From Bacillota bacterium (GTDB taxonomy: Bacteria > Bacillota > Clostridia > Acetivibrionales > DSM-1351): DNA of 29,980 bases. The first letter of the stretch is position 1, and each line of letters opens with the position of its first letter. The notes beneath the pieces are model-generated. The model made no database searches. It was not told the DNA's origin and was given only the letters and a program-made list of their open reading frames with translations. Shown piece by piece: positions 1-6,431 of this stretch. The translations under genes and the position numbers were made by a program. Location: NCBI GenBank assembly GCA_023412275.1, contig JAEYNY010000080.1, positions 1 through 29,980 on the forward strand, read 5' to 3'.

Positions 1-77
1 ACATGGTTGATAGGTCAGGAGTGTAAGCATAGTAATGTGTTAAGCTGACTGATACTAATAGGTCGAGGGTTTGACCC
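1..77 (+). rRNA. rrl: 23S ribosomal RNA, 3' end (partial)
   Basis: The first bases match the conserved 3' end of bacterial 23S rRNA, including the 'ctgatactaataggtcgagg' block that precedes the mature terminus. Only the last ~77 nt lie in the window; the rest is upstream. It is followed by a spacer and 5S rRNA, the usual rRNA operon order. The exact mature 3' end is uncertain by a few bases. Confidence 0.95.
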
Positions 78-254
78 AAAGAAAACAGGTATTCAAAAGT
101 AGAAGGTCTTAACAAGACAATGAGAGCTTCACATCTTCTTAAGAGAATAACATTAATCAGTTCTGAAGGTACAAAAGTATCTTAAAACAGTTAACAAAAT
201 TGTCAGAAGCTAGTAGTATGTAAGTAATACGAAGCTAATCACAATTTTAAATTT
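78..254 (+). other. 23S-5S internal transcribed spacer with a possible processing stem
   Basis: This 177-nt spacer has no tRNA gene. Just before 5S, positions 196-203 (aaaattgt) are perfectly complementary to 241-248 (acaatttt). They could close a stem of the kind RNase III-type enzymes cut during rRNA maturation. The pairing is read directly; the processing role is inferred. Confidence 0.6.
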
Positions 255-371
255 TCTGGTGGAAATGACGAGATGGCCACACCCGTTCCCATACCGAACA
301 CGGCAGTTAAGCATCTCAGTGTCGATAATACTTGGCTGGAAACGGCCCGGGAAAGTAGATCTCTGCCAGAT
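255..371 (+). rRNA. rrf: 5S ribosomal RNA
   Basis: A ~117-nt sequence with hallmark 5S features. The 5' 'tctgg' pairs with 3' 'ccaga' as helix I. The conserved internal block 'cccgttcccataccgaacac' and the 'agtagatctctgcc' 3' part are present. It lies downstream of 23S and is followed by a strong intrinsic terminator. Ends are set from helix I and may be off by 1-2 nt. Confidence 0.97.
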
Positions 372-380
372 TTATATGAA

Positions 381-411
381 AGCCTCAAGCTCATTGCTTG
401 AGGCTTTTTTT
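381..411 (+). terminator. Intrinsic terminator of the rRNA operon
   Basis: Perfect 10-bp stem agcctcaagc (381-390) / gcttgaggct (396-405) with a 5-nt loop, running directly into a T-tract. It sits 10 nt after 5S and ends the rRNA transcript. Confidence 0.95.
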
Positions 412-647
412 GTCGTGTTTCATGTGAATTTGGAGTACCCGGTCTGTGTACTATAAAACTCCATACAAGTTATACAGAGTAAAGTGCGAAAAATCAATTT
501 CTTTTAAATAATGATGGAATGGAGTTTTATAAAAATACAACGCAAATTATGTAACTAAATAATATTTAATTGTGAATAATCAAGTATTATGTCAAAATAT
601 AAAATTAATTGTAAAATATAAGATGTGGTATAAATTTGCCAAAACTA

Positions 648-676
648 TTGATTTATGGGGCTTTCAGTGCTATAAT
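648..676 (+). promoter_or_regulatory. Strong sigma-A-type promoter with no gene directly downstream
   Basis: TTGATT (648-653), a 17-nt spacer, and a perfect TATAAT (671-676). The predicted start site is near 683. No coding region follows for over 500 nt; the first thing downstream is the inverted-repeat element at 760-948. It may drive a non-coding RNA or a long queC leader. Confidence 0.7.
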
Positions 677-759
677 AGTTTTTGTGGTTTTAACAACACA
701 CATTTCTTTTCAGATTAAGTTTAATCAATCTTAGAATGACATCTCCACGCAACAAAAAT

Positions 760-948
760 TTTTTTATGTTTAACGGTAGTATAAATATCCAGAAATTAAA
801 ATTTGGATAGGAAGTATTAGTATAGTTATGTTCACTTGACCTTCCATAACCTTGTCCTTTTTGCATCCTGCAAAATATATCCTGACAAGCATAATTTTCA
901 AGTAAAGCCATGACAGATTCTAGATTTACTACCGTTAAACAGAAAAAA
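760..948 (+). repeat. 189-bp element bounded by a 22-bp inverted repeat with nested hairpins (candidate structured RNA or MITE)
   Basis: Positions 760-781 and 927-948 are complementary at 21 of 22 positions, including an unbroken core (gtttaacggtagt at 768-780 against 928-940). Inside lie further stems: 787-793/802-808, 825-830/845-850, cttgtc 851-856 with gacaag 884-889, and within that loop ttttgca 859-865 with tgcaaaa 869-875 around a 3-nt loop. The transcript from the promoter at 648-676 would contain the whole structure. It could be a folded non-coding RNA or a miniature inverted-repeat transposable element. No target-site duplication is evident, and I recognise no known RNA family. Confidence 0.55.
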
Positions 949-1149
949 TTAGTTAGATCACATTCCAAATTCATCAAAAAATATTATATCTGCTTTTTAT
1001 AGGTCATTTTAATTATTTTTTCTGGTACGAGATATCTTACAGCAAAGTAATACAGAAAAAAATTTAATTGAGGTGGCCTATTTTACATACAATTTTAAAT
1101 TGATAACTTGGACTTTATAATTAGTGGCTAATAGTTATAGAAATTAAAT

Positions 1150-1178
1150 TTGAAATTAATACATATAAATGGTAAATT
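1150..1178 (+). promoter_or_regulatory. Probable promoter of queCDE
   Basis: TTGAAA (1150-1155), 17-nt spacer, TAAATT (1173-1178). It would start transcription about 30 nt before the queC ATG, giving a short leader with the SD. The -10 is imperfect, so confidence is moderate. Confidence 0.5.
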
Positions 1179-1215
1179 ATTGGTATTGTAGCTAAAAATA
1201 TGAAAGGGTTTGGTA

Positions 1216-1896
1216 ATGTTGAAAAAGGCAGTAGTTTTATTATCGGGAGGTATGGACTCCACAACAGCTTTATACATAGCAAAATCTGAAGGATACGAAG
1301 TATATGCTTTATCTTTTAATTATGGTCAGAGGCATTATAAAGAGCTTGAATGCGCCAAGATAATTGCAGAAAAAGCTGGCGTTAAGGAACATATTATTAT
1401 CAATACAAATATGGATGCATGGGGTGGATCTGCACTGACAGACACTAATATTAGTGTACCCGATAGCAACATAAATAAGGATAAAATCCCAATAACGTAT
1501 GTTCCTGCACGTAATATGATATTTTTATCCTTTGCAGCATCTTACGCTGAGGTCATCGGTGCTCAAGACATATTTATCGGGGTTAGTGAAGTTGACTATT
1601 CGGGATATGTGGATTGTAGACAAGAGTTTATTGATGCTATGGAAAATGCTATTAACTTTGGTACAGTATGTGCTGTAGAAGAAGGTAAAAAAATTAAAAT
1701 TCATGCACCTCTGGTATGTATGACTAAATCAGATGAGGTAAAGTTAGGTATTAAACTAGGAGTAGATTATAGCCTTACGTGGACATGCTACCGTGGTGAA
1801 GAATTGGCTTGCGGGACGTGTGACAGTTGTTCTCTAAGATTAAAAGCATTTAAAGAGGCCAGGGAAAAAGACCCGATAAGATATATAGGGCTTTAG
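1216..1896 (+). CDS. queC: 7-cyano-7-deazaguanine synthase QueC
   Basis: QueC makes preQ0 by ATP-dependent conversion of 7-carboxy-7-deazaguanine with ammonia, a cytosolic step of queuosine synthesis. The 226-aa protein opens with the PP-loop motif SGGMDS (residues 10-15), which binds ATP. It ends with the family's zinc-binding cysteines C191, C199, C202 and C205 (CYRGEELACGTCDSC). Length is normal for the family. ATG 1216 is preferred over TTG 1210 because the SD 'aaaggg' (1203-1208) is 7 nt before the ATG and only 1 nt before the TTG. queD and queE follow, so all three deazaguanine steps after GTP cyclohydrolase are together. folE and queF are not in the window. Confidence 0.96.
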   Translation: MLKKAVVLLSGGMDSTTALYIAKSEGYEVYALSFNYGQRHYKELECAKIIAEKAGVKEHIIINTNMDAWGGSALTDTNISVPDSNINKDKIPITYVPARNMIFLSFAASYAEVIGAQDIFIGVSEVDYSGYVDCRQEFIDAMENAINFGTVCAVEEGKKIKIHAPLVCMTKSDEVKLGIKLGVDYSLTWTCYRGEELACGTCDSCSLRLKAFKEAREKDPIRYIGL

Positions 1897-1944
1897 GTGA
1901 AGAATTAAACTCATAATATTGTTTTGAAGTAAGGAGAGAAATGA

Positions 1945-2409
1945 TTGGGTAAAATATCAATAACTAAAGAGTTTTCTTGGGATATGGCACATATGTTATC
2001 AAACCACAGAGGCTTGTGCAGTAACCTACATGGTCATACATATAGAATGCAGGTCCAGATATCGAGAAGAAACAAAGGAGTACTTGAAGACACTCTTCAC
2101 TCGGACGGAATGGTAATGGACTTTTCTGATCTTAAAGCAATAGTTCAGAGAAAAATAATTGAGCCTCTGGATCACGCCTTTATGTTCTGGTGCGATACGA
2201 ATGATTCTGTAGAACGTCAGATAGCAGAATTATTAAAGAGCAGCGGCAAGAAAGTTGCAACAGTTAAATATAGACCTACTGCTGAAGAAATGGCAGCAAG
2301 TTTTTTTAAGGATCTAACTCAAGAGCTTTCCGATAGTGATATTGTGGTTGATAAAATAAAAATATGGGAAACTACCACTAGCTTTGCTGAAGTTATCAGA
2401 GAGGTATAA
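1945..2409 (+). CDS. queD: 6-carboxy-5,6,7,8-tetrahydropterin synthase QueD
   Basis: QueD converts dihydroneopterin triphosphate to 6-carboxytetrahydropterin, the second step from GTP to preQ0. In the 154-aa protein the zinc ligands are H16, H29 and H31 (LHGH), and the catalytic cysteine is C25. The later conserved PLDH and the C-terminal glutamate in KIWET also fit the 6-pyruvoyl-tetrahydropterin synthase fold. The start is TTG 1945: 'aaggagag' lies 6 nt upstream, and the nearby ATG 1941 runs into a stop after three codons. It is followed at 1 nt by queE, so translational coupling is likely. The protein is somewhat longer than E. coli QueD, with an insertion after the catalytic aspartate/histidine region. 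Confidence 0.94.
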   Translation: MGKISITKEFSWDMAHMLSNHRGLCSNLHGHTYRMQVQISRRNKGVLEDTLHSDGMVMDFSDLKAIVQRKIIEPLDHAFMFWCDTNDSVERQIAELLKSSGKKVATVKYRPTAEEMAASFFKDLTQELSDSDIVVDKIKIWETTTSFAEVIREV

Positions 2410-2410
2410 T

Positions 2411-3157
2411 ATGGATCTACAGCAATTTGAACAGAGCAGAATACCTATTATTGAGATTTTTAACAGTGTTTCAGGAGAGGGAATATCTGCTGGCTCAGTT
2501 ATGACATTTGTAAGGGTGGCTGGCTGTAATTTGAGGTGTGATTATTGTGACACTAAGTATAGCTACAACGAGTTTGGCAATGGTATCCAAGTACTTAAAC
2601 CAAATGGAATTGTTAATATATTAGATAGCTATAATTGCAAGAGTGTTTTGTGTACTGGGGGAGAGCCTCTTGAATTAAATAAAGTCAAGAGGTATCTACC
2701 TATCTATCTGGCTTCAAAAGGATTTAACGTTAGGATTGAGACTAACGGGAGCTGCCCTTTGTATAGTAAGACCGAATTAAATGATTTTGTAGAAGATGCT
2801 AACTTTTTAAAGCTAAACTATGCTTTAGACGTCAAATGCCCTGACTCTGGAATGTCTAACTTTAATATTTATAATGAAAATTTCAAATTATTAGGTTCAG
2901 ATGATGAAATAAAATTTATAGTTGGTAGTCAGAGAGATTTAGAATTCGCATTTGAAACAATTAAAGAACATAGAAGTATTCTATCTCAAACAGGTGTTAT
3001 TGTTAATTTTTCGCCTGTTTTTGGGAAACTGGATGGTATTGAAATAGTTAATATGTTAAAAGAAAATAATGCTTACTTTGAGGAAAATAAATTAAATGTA
3101 AGGTTAAGCCTTCAAATTCACAAATTTATTTGGCCTCCCGAGGCAAGGGGAGTTTAA
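2411..3157 (+). CDS. queE: 7-carboxy-7-deazaguanine synthase QueE (radical SAM)
   Basis: QueE is a radical SAM enzyme that rearranges 6-carboxytetrahydropterin into 7-carboxy-7-deazaguanine. The cluster-binding motif CNLRCDYC gives C39, C43 and C46, the canonical CxxxCxxC. FNSVSGEG near residue 20 is the usual QueE N-terminal signature, and CTGGEPL follows the radical SAM core. The protein is 248 aa. ATG 2411 has the SD 'gagagg' 6 nt upstream, inside the end of queD; a longer frame from a TTG at 2384 lies within queD and has no SD. It is the last gene of the queCDE operon, followed by a hairpin at 3197. Confidence 0.95.
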   Translation: MDLQQFEQSRIPIIEIFNSVSGEGISAGSVMTFVRVAGCNLRCDYCDTKYSYNEFGNGIQVLKPNGIVNILDSYNCKSVLCTGGEPLELNKVKRYLPIYLASKGFNVRIETNGSCPLYSKTELNDFVEDANFLKLNYALDVKCPDSGMSNFNIYNENFKLLGSDDEIKFIVGSQRDLEFAFETIKEHRSILSQTGVIVNFSPVFGKLDGIEIVNMLKENNAYFEENKLNVRLSLQIHKFIWPPEARGV

Positions 3158-3196
3158 AGTATACCCCAACTAATGTCACAAATATTTCCCACAAAT

Positions 3197-3234
3197 AAAA
3201 GCCTAGTACTTTTTACAGTTCTAGGCTTTTATGT
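3197..3234 (+). terminator. Probable terminator of queCDE
   Basis: aaaagcctag (3197-3206) pairs with ctaggctttt (3221-3230), with a 3-bp inner extension act/agt. The T-rich part is inside the stem and the sequence after it is only moderately T-rich, so it may be an imperfect terminator. Confidence 0.65.
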
Positions 3235-3240
3235 TGTATT

Positions 3241-3288
3241 TAGCAATAAAGAAGCACTTAAAAGAATAAATCTTCTAAGTGCTTCTTT
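3241..3288 (-). terminator. Terminator of the tRNA-Trp transcript
   Basis: Perfect 13-bp inverted repeat 3248-3260 / 3276-3288. On the minus strand it lies directly after the tRNA CCA end and is followed by a T-rich tract. Its stem starts at the base next to the tRNA. Confidence 0.85.
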
Positions 3289-3364
3289 TGGCAGGGGAGA
3301 CAGGACTTGAACCCGCAGCCGACGGTTTTGGAGACCGCTACTCTACCAATTGCGCTACTCCCCT
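3289..3364 (-). tRNA. trnW: tRNA-Trp (anticodon CCA)
   Basis: A 76-nt cloverleaf on the minus strand. The acceptor stem aggggag pairs with ctcccct, the discriminator base is G, and the 3' CCA is encoded. The anticodon loop is CTCCAAA between gcggt and accgt, giving CCA for UGG codons. The T-arm contains the gggttcaagtcc block. It is a single tRNA with its own promoter and terminator, transcribed against the surrounding genes. Confidence 0.97.
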
Positions 3365-3376
3365 AAGACGAATATT

Positions 3377-3406
3377 AGTATACAATAGACTATATAATTT
3401 TGTCAA
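3377..3406 (-). promoter_or_regulatory. Promoter of tRNA-Trp
   Basis: On the minus strand: consensus TTGACA (3401-3406), 18-nt spacer, TATACT (3377-3382). It lies 13 nt before the mature tRNA 5' end. Confidence 0.8.
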
Positions 3407-3442
3407 TGAAAAAGTTTAAAAATAAGTAAAAATGTTTTTTCC

Positions 3443-3471
3443 TTGAAAAAATTGTGTATAAAAAGTAAAAT
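3443..3471 (+). promoter_or_regulatory. Promoter of the DUF881 pair
   Basis: TTGAAA (3443-3448), 17-nt spacer, TAAAAT (3466-3471), about 50 nt before the first DUF881 start. It lies back to back with the tRNA-Trp promoter. Confidence 0.65.
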
Positions 3472-3524
3472 TATATAAAGAGGGAACCAAGGAGAAAATA
3501 ATAAAGTATACAAAAGAGGCTATA

Positions 3525-4256
3525 ATGAAGGTAAAAGACAATTTTATTATTCTATTTATCATATTTGCCATTTTCGGTATGATAGTTACCGTACAAATAA
3601 GAAGTACTGTAAGCATGCAAAAACAGTCTGCTCTTACACTTGATTATAACAGACTAAAAAGTCAACTGGATACAAGAGTTAAGGAAGGAGAGCAGTATAA
3701 GGCACAGATAGCAGAACTTGAACATAAAAAGGAAGATTTCTTGAAAGCTTCTCCTGGAACGAATACCAGTAACAGTTTAAAAAATGAGCTGGATTCTCTT
3801 AAATTCATATCAGGATTAACAGATGTGACCGGGGATGGTGTAGTAATAACTTTAAATGATGCAGAAAACCCTGACCCTGCAAGCCAAATGAATTATATAA
3901 TTCACGATTACGAGGTTTATGGTATTATAAATGATTTGAGAGATGCCGGAGCGCAAGCTATAGCAATAAATGATGAAAGGCTCATTGCAACCAGTGAGCA
4001 GATTTGTACAGGCCCTACCATAAAAATAAATAAAAACAGGTATGCAGTTCCGTTTGAAATAAAGGCAATTGGTGATCCTGACAAGTTGTACTCTGCAATA
4101 AAGAACAGTGACGTGGTAAGTGGACTTATACAATACAAAAAGCGTGTTACTGTAGAACAGAAAAATAACATAGTTATACCAAAATTCATGAATGACATCA
4201 ATGGATTGATTTCCAAGCTGGAGGTAGCAGATAATGAAAGCAAAAAGGAGAAGTAG
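3525..4256 (+). CDS. DUF881 family membrane-anchored protein (first copy)
   Basis: This 243-aa protein has a short cytoplasmic start and a membrane segment at about residues 6-23. A coiled coil (about 30-75) follows, then a globular domain. Within that domain, the glycine-valine rich stretch VTGDGVVITL and the motifs 'ND...DAGAQAIAINDERL' and 'YAVPFEIKAIGDP' are typical of the DUF881 family (YlxW/YlxX in Bacillus). Family function is unsettled; in Bacilli these genes sit near cell-division genes. ATG 3525 has the SD 'aaagagg' at good spacing. The second copy overlaps its end by 23 nt. Family assignment is firm; the role is unknown. Confidence 0.85.
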   Translation: MKVKDNFIILFIIFAIFGMIVTVQIRSTVSMQKQSALTLDYNRLKSQLDTRVKEGEQYKAQIAELEHKKEDFLKASPGTNTSNSLKNELDSLKFISGLTDVTGDGVVITLNDAENPDPASQMNYIIHDYEVYGIINDLRDAGAQAIAINDERLIATSEQICTGPTIKINKNRYAVPFEIKAIGDPDKLYSAIKNSDVVSGLIQYKKRVTVEQKNNIVIPKFMNDINGLISKLEVADNESKKEK

Positions 4257-4938
4257 AAACATATCCATAGCATTAGTATGTGTAATTCTTGGACTTGCAC
4301 TGTCATGGCAGTTTCAGAGTATACGAAATAATGCAAAGGTAATGACATTGGAAAATCAGAAGAAAGATGATCTGGTGGTAAAAATACTAAATGAGCAGAA
4401 AAATAATGAGAACTTAAGAGCAAAGCTTAATGAATTACAAACCCAATTATCCAAGTTCGAGAATGCAAGAGGTAATTCAGATGAAAATCTAAAACTTTTG
4501 TCGGATGAAATACAAAAGCTGAAAACTGTTGCAGGGCTAACTCAGGTCAAAGGAAGAGGAGTTGTTGTTACATTCAGCAAAGATGATGCTTTAAGTGTTG
4601 AGGATGATGATCTTCTATTCGTATTAAATGAGCTGAGAGCTACAGATGCACAGGCGCTTGCGATAAATGATCAAAGAATAATTGATACAAGTGAAGTCAG
4701 AGGAGCAGGAGGATACATAAATGTTAATGGCAGGCATGTACTTCCACCATATGTTATAAAGGCTATTGTTGATCCTGATGACGCAGTGAACGCGTTAAAT
4801 ATGGTGGGTGGAGTTTTTGAACAAATAAAAGTATTCGTTGACGTCAGTGTTCAGAAATCGGACAATGTTGAAATTCCTCCAATAGGTGAAGAATTAATAA
4901 AGACAGACAAACTTAAAATTGTAGAAAATAGTAAATAG
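4234..4938 (+). CDS. DUF881 family membrane-anchored protein (second copy)
   Basis: This 234-aa paralogue of the preceding gene has the same plan: an N-terminal membrane segment (about residues 10-27), a coiled coil (about 35-85), and a DUF881 domain with VKGRGVVVTF, DAQALAINDQRI and VLPPYVIKAIVDP. It starts inside the upstream gene at ATG 4234, with 'ggagg' 9 nt before, so translation is probably coupled. The two copies differ well beyond the conserved core, so the duplication is old; they may form a heteromer, which is inference. A terminator follows directly, so the pair forms its own transcription unit. Confidence 0.85.
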   Translation: MKAKRRSRNISIALVCVILGLALSWQFQSIRNNAKVMTLENQKKDDLVVKILNEQKNNENLRAKLNELQTQLSKFENARGNSDENLKLLSDEIQKLKTVAGLTQVKGRGVVVTFSKDDALSVEDDDLLFVLNELRATDAQALAINDQRIIDTSEVRGAGGYINVNGRHVLPPYVIKAIVDPDDAVNALNMVGGVFEQIKVFVDVSVQKSDNVEIPPIGEELIKTDKLKIVENSK

Positions 4939-4957
4939 ATATAAGAACCGGATAAAT

Positions 4958-5001
4958 AATCCTTAGAGAGTGATGTAACTCACTTCTTTGAGGATTTTTT
5001 T
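4958..5001 (+). terminator. Terminator of the DUF881 pair
   Basis: Imperfect hairpin with outer arms aatcctt (from 4958) and gaggatt (ending 4996), an inner gagagtga/tcacttct region, and a run of seven Ts after it. It lies 20 nt after the second DUF881 stop. Confidence 0.8.
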
Positions 5002-5015
5002 GTTATAGGTAAAAG

Positions 5016-5044
5016 TTGTTCTAAAAAGATAGACGAACTATATA
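5016..5044 (+). promoter_or_regulatory. Putative sigma-A-type promoter for pdaA and the operon behind it
   Basis: TTGTTC (5016-5021), 17-nt spacer, TATATA (5039-5044). The start site would fall near 5051, which makes an ATG at 5052 nearly leaderless and supports the TTG at 5109 as the pdaA start. A forespore sigma-G promoter might be expected for pdaA, but I saw no clear match. Confidence 0.45.
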
Positions 5045-5108
5045 TAAATATATGAGGAACAATTTTATTTCAGATTTTAGAACAATTGCGACGACGGAGG
5101 TAATAAGA

Positions 5109-6038
5109 TTGAAAAAAAATAAGGCAATTATCGTAATGGCTTTAATAGTAGGCGTAGCTTTGATTTTTGCATTTTTTACAATAAAGAAATATAGGGATTC
5201 AAATTCGGATTCCGGGTTTTCTGATATTGGAGGGGTATACAGTGCAAGTAGTAATAAAGTTGATTTTTCTACTGAACTGACAGGAAGGCTTGTTGAAGGG
5301 AATAGCTCAGCCACAGAAGGGGAAGTATCTGATAAAAGTTCATATCCAAACGACAAAAAAAGATGTTGGGGAATGGCTAGGCAGTCAAACAATCAAACAC
5401 CCAGAGCCGATCCCGGAACTCCTGAGTTGCTTTCCAAATATGGAGCCAAATATCTTGGAGATGTAAGTAAAAAGGTAATTTATCTTACATTTGATGAGGG
5501 CTATGAAAATGGCTATACCGGGCAAATTCTAGATACACTAAGGGACAATAATGTAAAGGCTGCTTTTTTTATAACAGGTCCATATCTCAAAGAGCATCAG
5601 GATTTAGTACGCAGAATGGTTGAGGAAGGACACACCGTTGGAAATCATACAATACACCACCCAAGTCTGCCGGAAAAAAGTGATACTCAAATCGAAGAGG
5701 AAGTAGTGGGCCTTGAGCGTGCTTTTACAGAAAAATTCGGTGTAAAAATGAATTTTCTCAGGCCACCAAAGGGCGAATACAGTGAACGTACCCTGAGTAT
5801 TACAAATAAGCTTGGATATTGCAACCTTTTCTGGAGTTTTGCATATGATGACTGGTACAGGGATAAGGTAAGAGGTCCTGAATATGCATATAAGGTAGTA
5901 ATACGTAATCTTCATAATGGTGAGATTATGTTGCTTCATGCGGTGTCTAAAGATAATGCAGATGCGTTAGGTATGATTATCAAAGGGGCACGTGAAAATG
6001 GATATGAGTTTGGTAACGTTCAGGAGCTGGCAAATTAA
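5109..6038 (+). CDS. pdaA: PdaA-type polysaccharide deacetylase (spore cortex delta-lactam formation)
   Basis: PdaA-type enzymes deacetylate muramic residues so that muramic-delta-lactam can form in spore cortex peptidoglycan. The 309-aa protein has a signal anchor (about residues 5-24), a low-complexity linker, and a NodB domain from about residue 120. TFDEGYENGYT (from residue 127) is the PdaA form of the first motif, with Glu where most NodB enzymes have Asp. NHTIHHP supplies the H180 and H184 metal ligands; LRPPKGEYSE and the late LLHAVS motif also match PdaA. The start is TTG 5109, because 'cggagg' lies 8 nt upstream and the protein then begins MKKNKA before the membrane segment. An ATG at 5052 has no SD. 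yqfC follows 18 nt later. Confidence 0.9.
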   Translation: MKKNKAIIVMALIVGVALIFAFFTIKKYRDSNSDSGFSDIGGVYSASSNKVDFSTELTGRLVEGNSSATEGEVSDKSSYPNDKKRCWGMARQSNNQTPRADPGTPELLSKYGAKYLGDVSKKVIYLTFDEGYENGYTGQILDTLRDNNVKAAFFITGPYLKEHQDLVRRMVEEGHTVGNHTIHHPSLPEKSDTQIEEEVVGLERAFTEKFGVKMNFLRPPKGEYSERTLSITNKLGYCNLFWSFAYDDWYRDKVRGPEYAYKVVIRNLHNGEIMLLHAVSKDNADALGMIIKGARENGYEFGNVQELAN

Positions 6039-6056
6039 ACGATTAGAGGGTTGGAT

Positions 6057-6398
6057 ATGGCGGGGAGAATGAGTTCGGCAGGTAAAAACAAAAATAAGAA
6101 AAACATAAAAACTCCTACGGTAAAAAGTAACAAACCTAAGTTAAGAGAAAAAATCACGGAGATGCTTGAGTTACCAAAAGAGATTGTTTTAAATATGCCT
6201 AAACTTGTTATGCTGGGCAACGGAGATGTTATTATCGAAAACTACAAAGGAATTGTAGAGTATGCGGAAGGAGTAATACGTGTAAATACTACTTCGGGGA
6301 TTATTAAATTGACAGGTACTGATATTTATATTAAAGAGATTACGGCGGAAAATATTATGGTATACGGAAACATACTGTCGCTTGAATTCCAAAAGTAA
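6057..6398 (+). CDS. yqfC: Sporulation protein YqfC
   Basis: A 113-aa protein. After a lysine-rich, likely disordered N-terminus (residues 1-30) comes the compact YqfC domain, with the conserved LELPKEIVLNMPKL and a beta-rich tail (VIIENYKGIVEYAEG). YqfC is a conserved protein of spore formers, made in the mother cell in Bacillus and found next to YqfD; its biochemical role is not known to me. ATG 6057 has 'agaggg' 6 nt upstream; a TTG at 6051 is adjacent to the SD and unlikely. It sits between pdaA and yqfD. Confidence 0.9.
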   Translation: MAGRMSSAGKNKNKKNIKTPTVKSNKPKLREKITEMLELPKEIVLNMPKLVMLGNGDVIIENYKGIVEYAEGVIRVNTTSGIIKLTGTDIYIKEITAENIMVYGNILSLEFQK

Positions 6399-6431
6399 TT
6401 TCTTTCAAGTGAAAATACGGGGGTAACGAAA

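Larger units (their letters stand above)
412..1149. other. Long AT-rich intergenic region without a convincing protein gene
   Basis: About 740 bp between the rRNA terminator and the queC promoter. No reading frame has both a plausible SD and recognisable protein character. The longest, a 95-codon minus frame at 690-977, has no SD and an unnatural composition. What is visible is a consensus-type promoter at 648-676 and an inverted-repeat element at 760-948, listed separately. No preQ1 riboswitch pattern was recognised ahead of queC. Confidence 0.6.

Noticed and set aside
259..456. 65-codon plus-strand ORF
   Set aside because: It lies across the 5S rRNA gene and its terminator.
690..977. 95-codon minus-strand ORF in the intergenic region after 5S
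   Set aside because: No SD, composition unlike a folded protein, and it spans the inverted-repeat element; likely fortuitous.
1000..1215. preQ1 riboswitch ahead of queC
   Set aside because: I looked for the short preQ1-I hairpin with its A-rich tail and conserved C-rich tract and did not find it; a covariance-model search would be decisive.
3852..4423. Two minus-strand ORFs of 138 and 168 codons opposite the DUF881 genes
   Set aside because: Shadows of the clearly coding plus strand, with no SD and no family resemblance.
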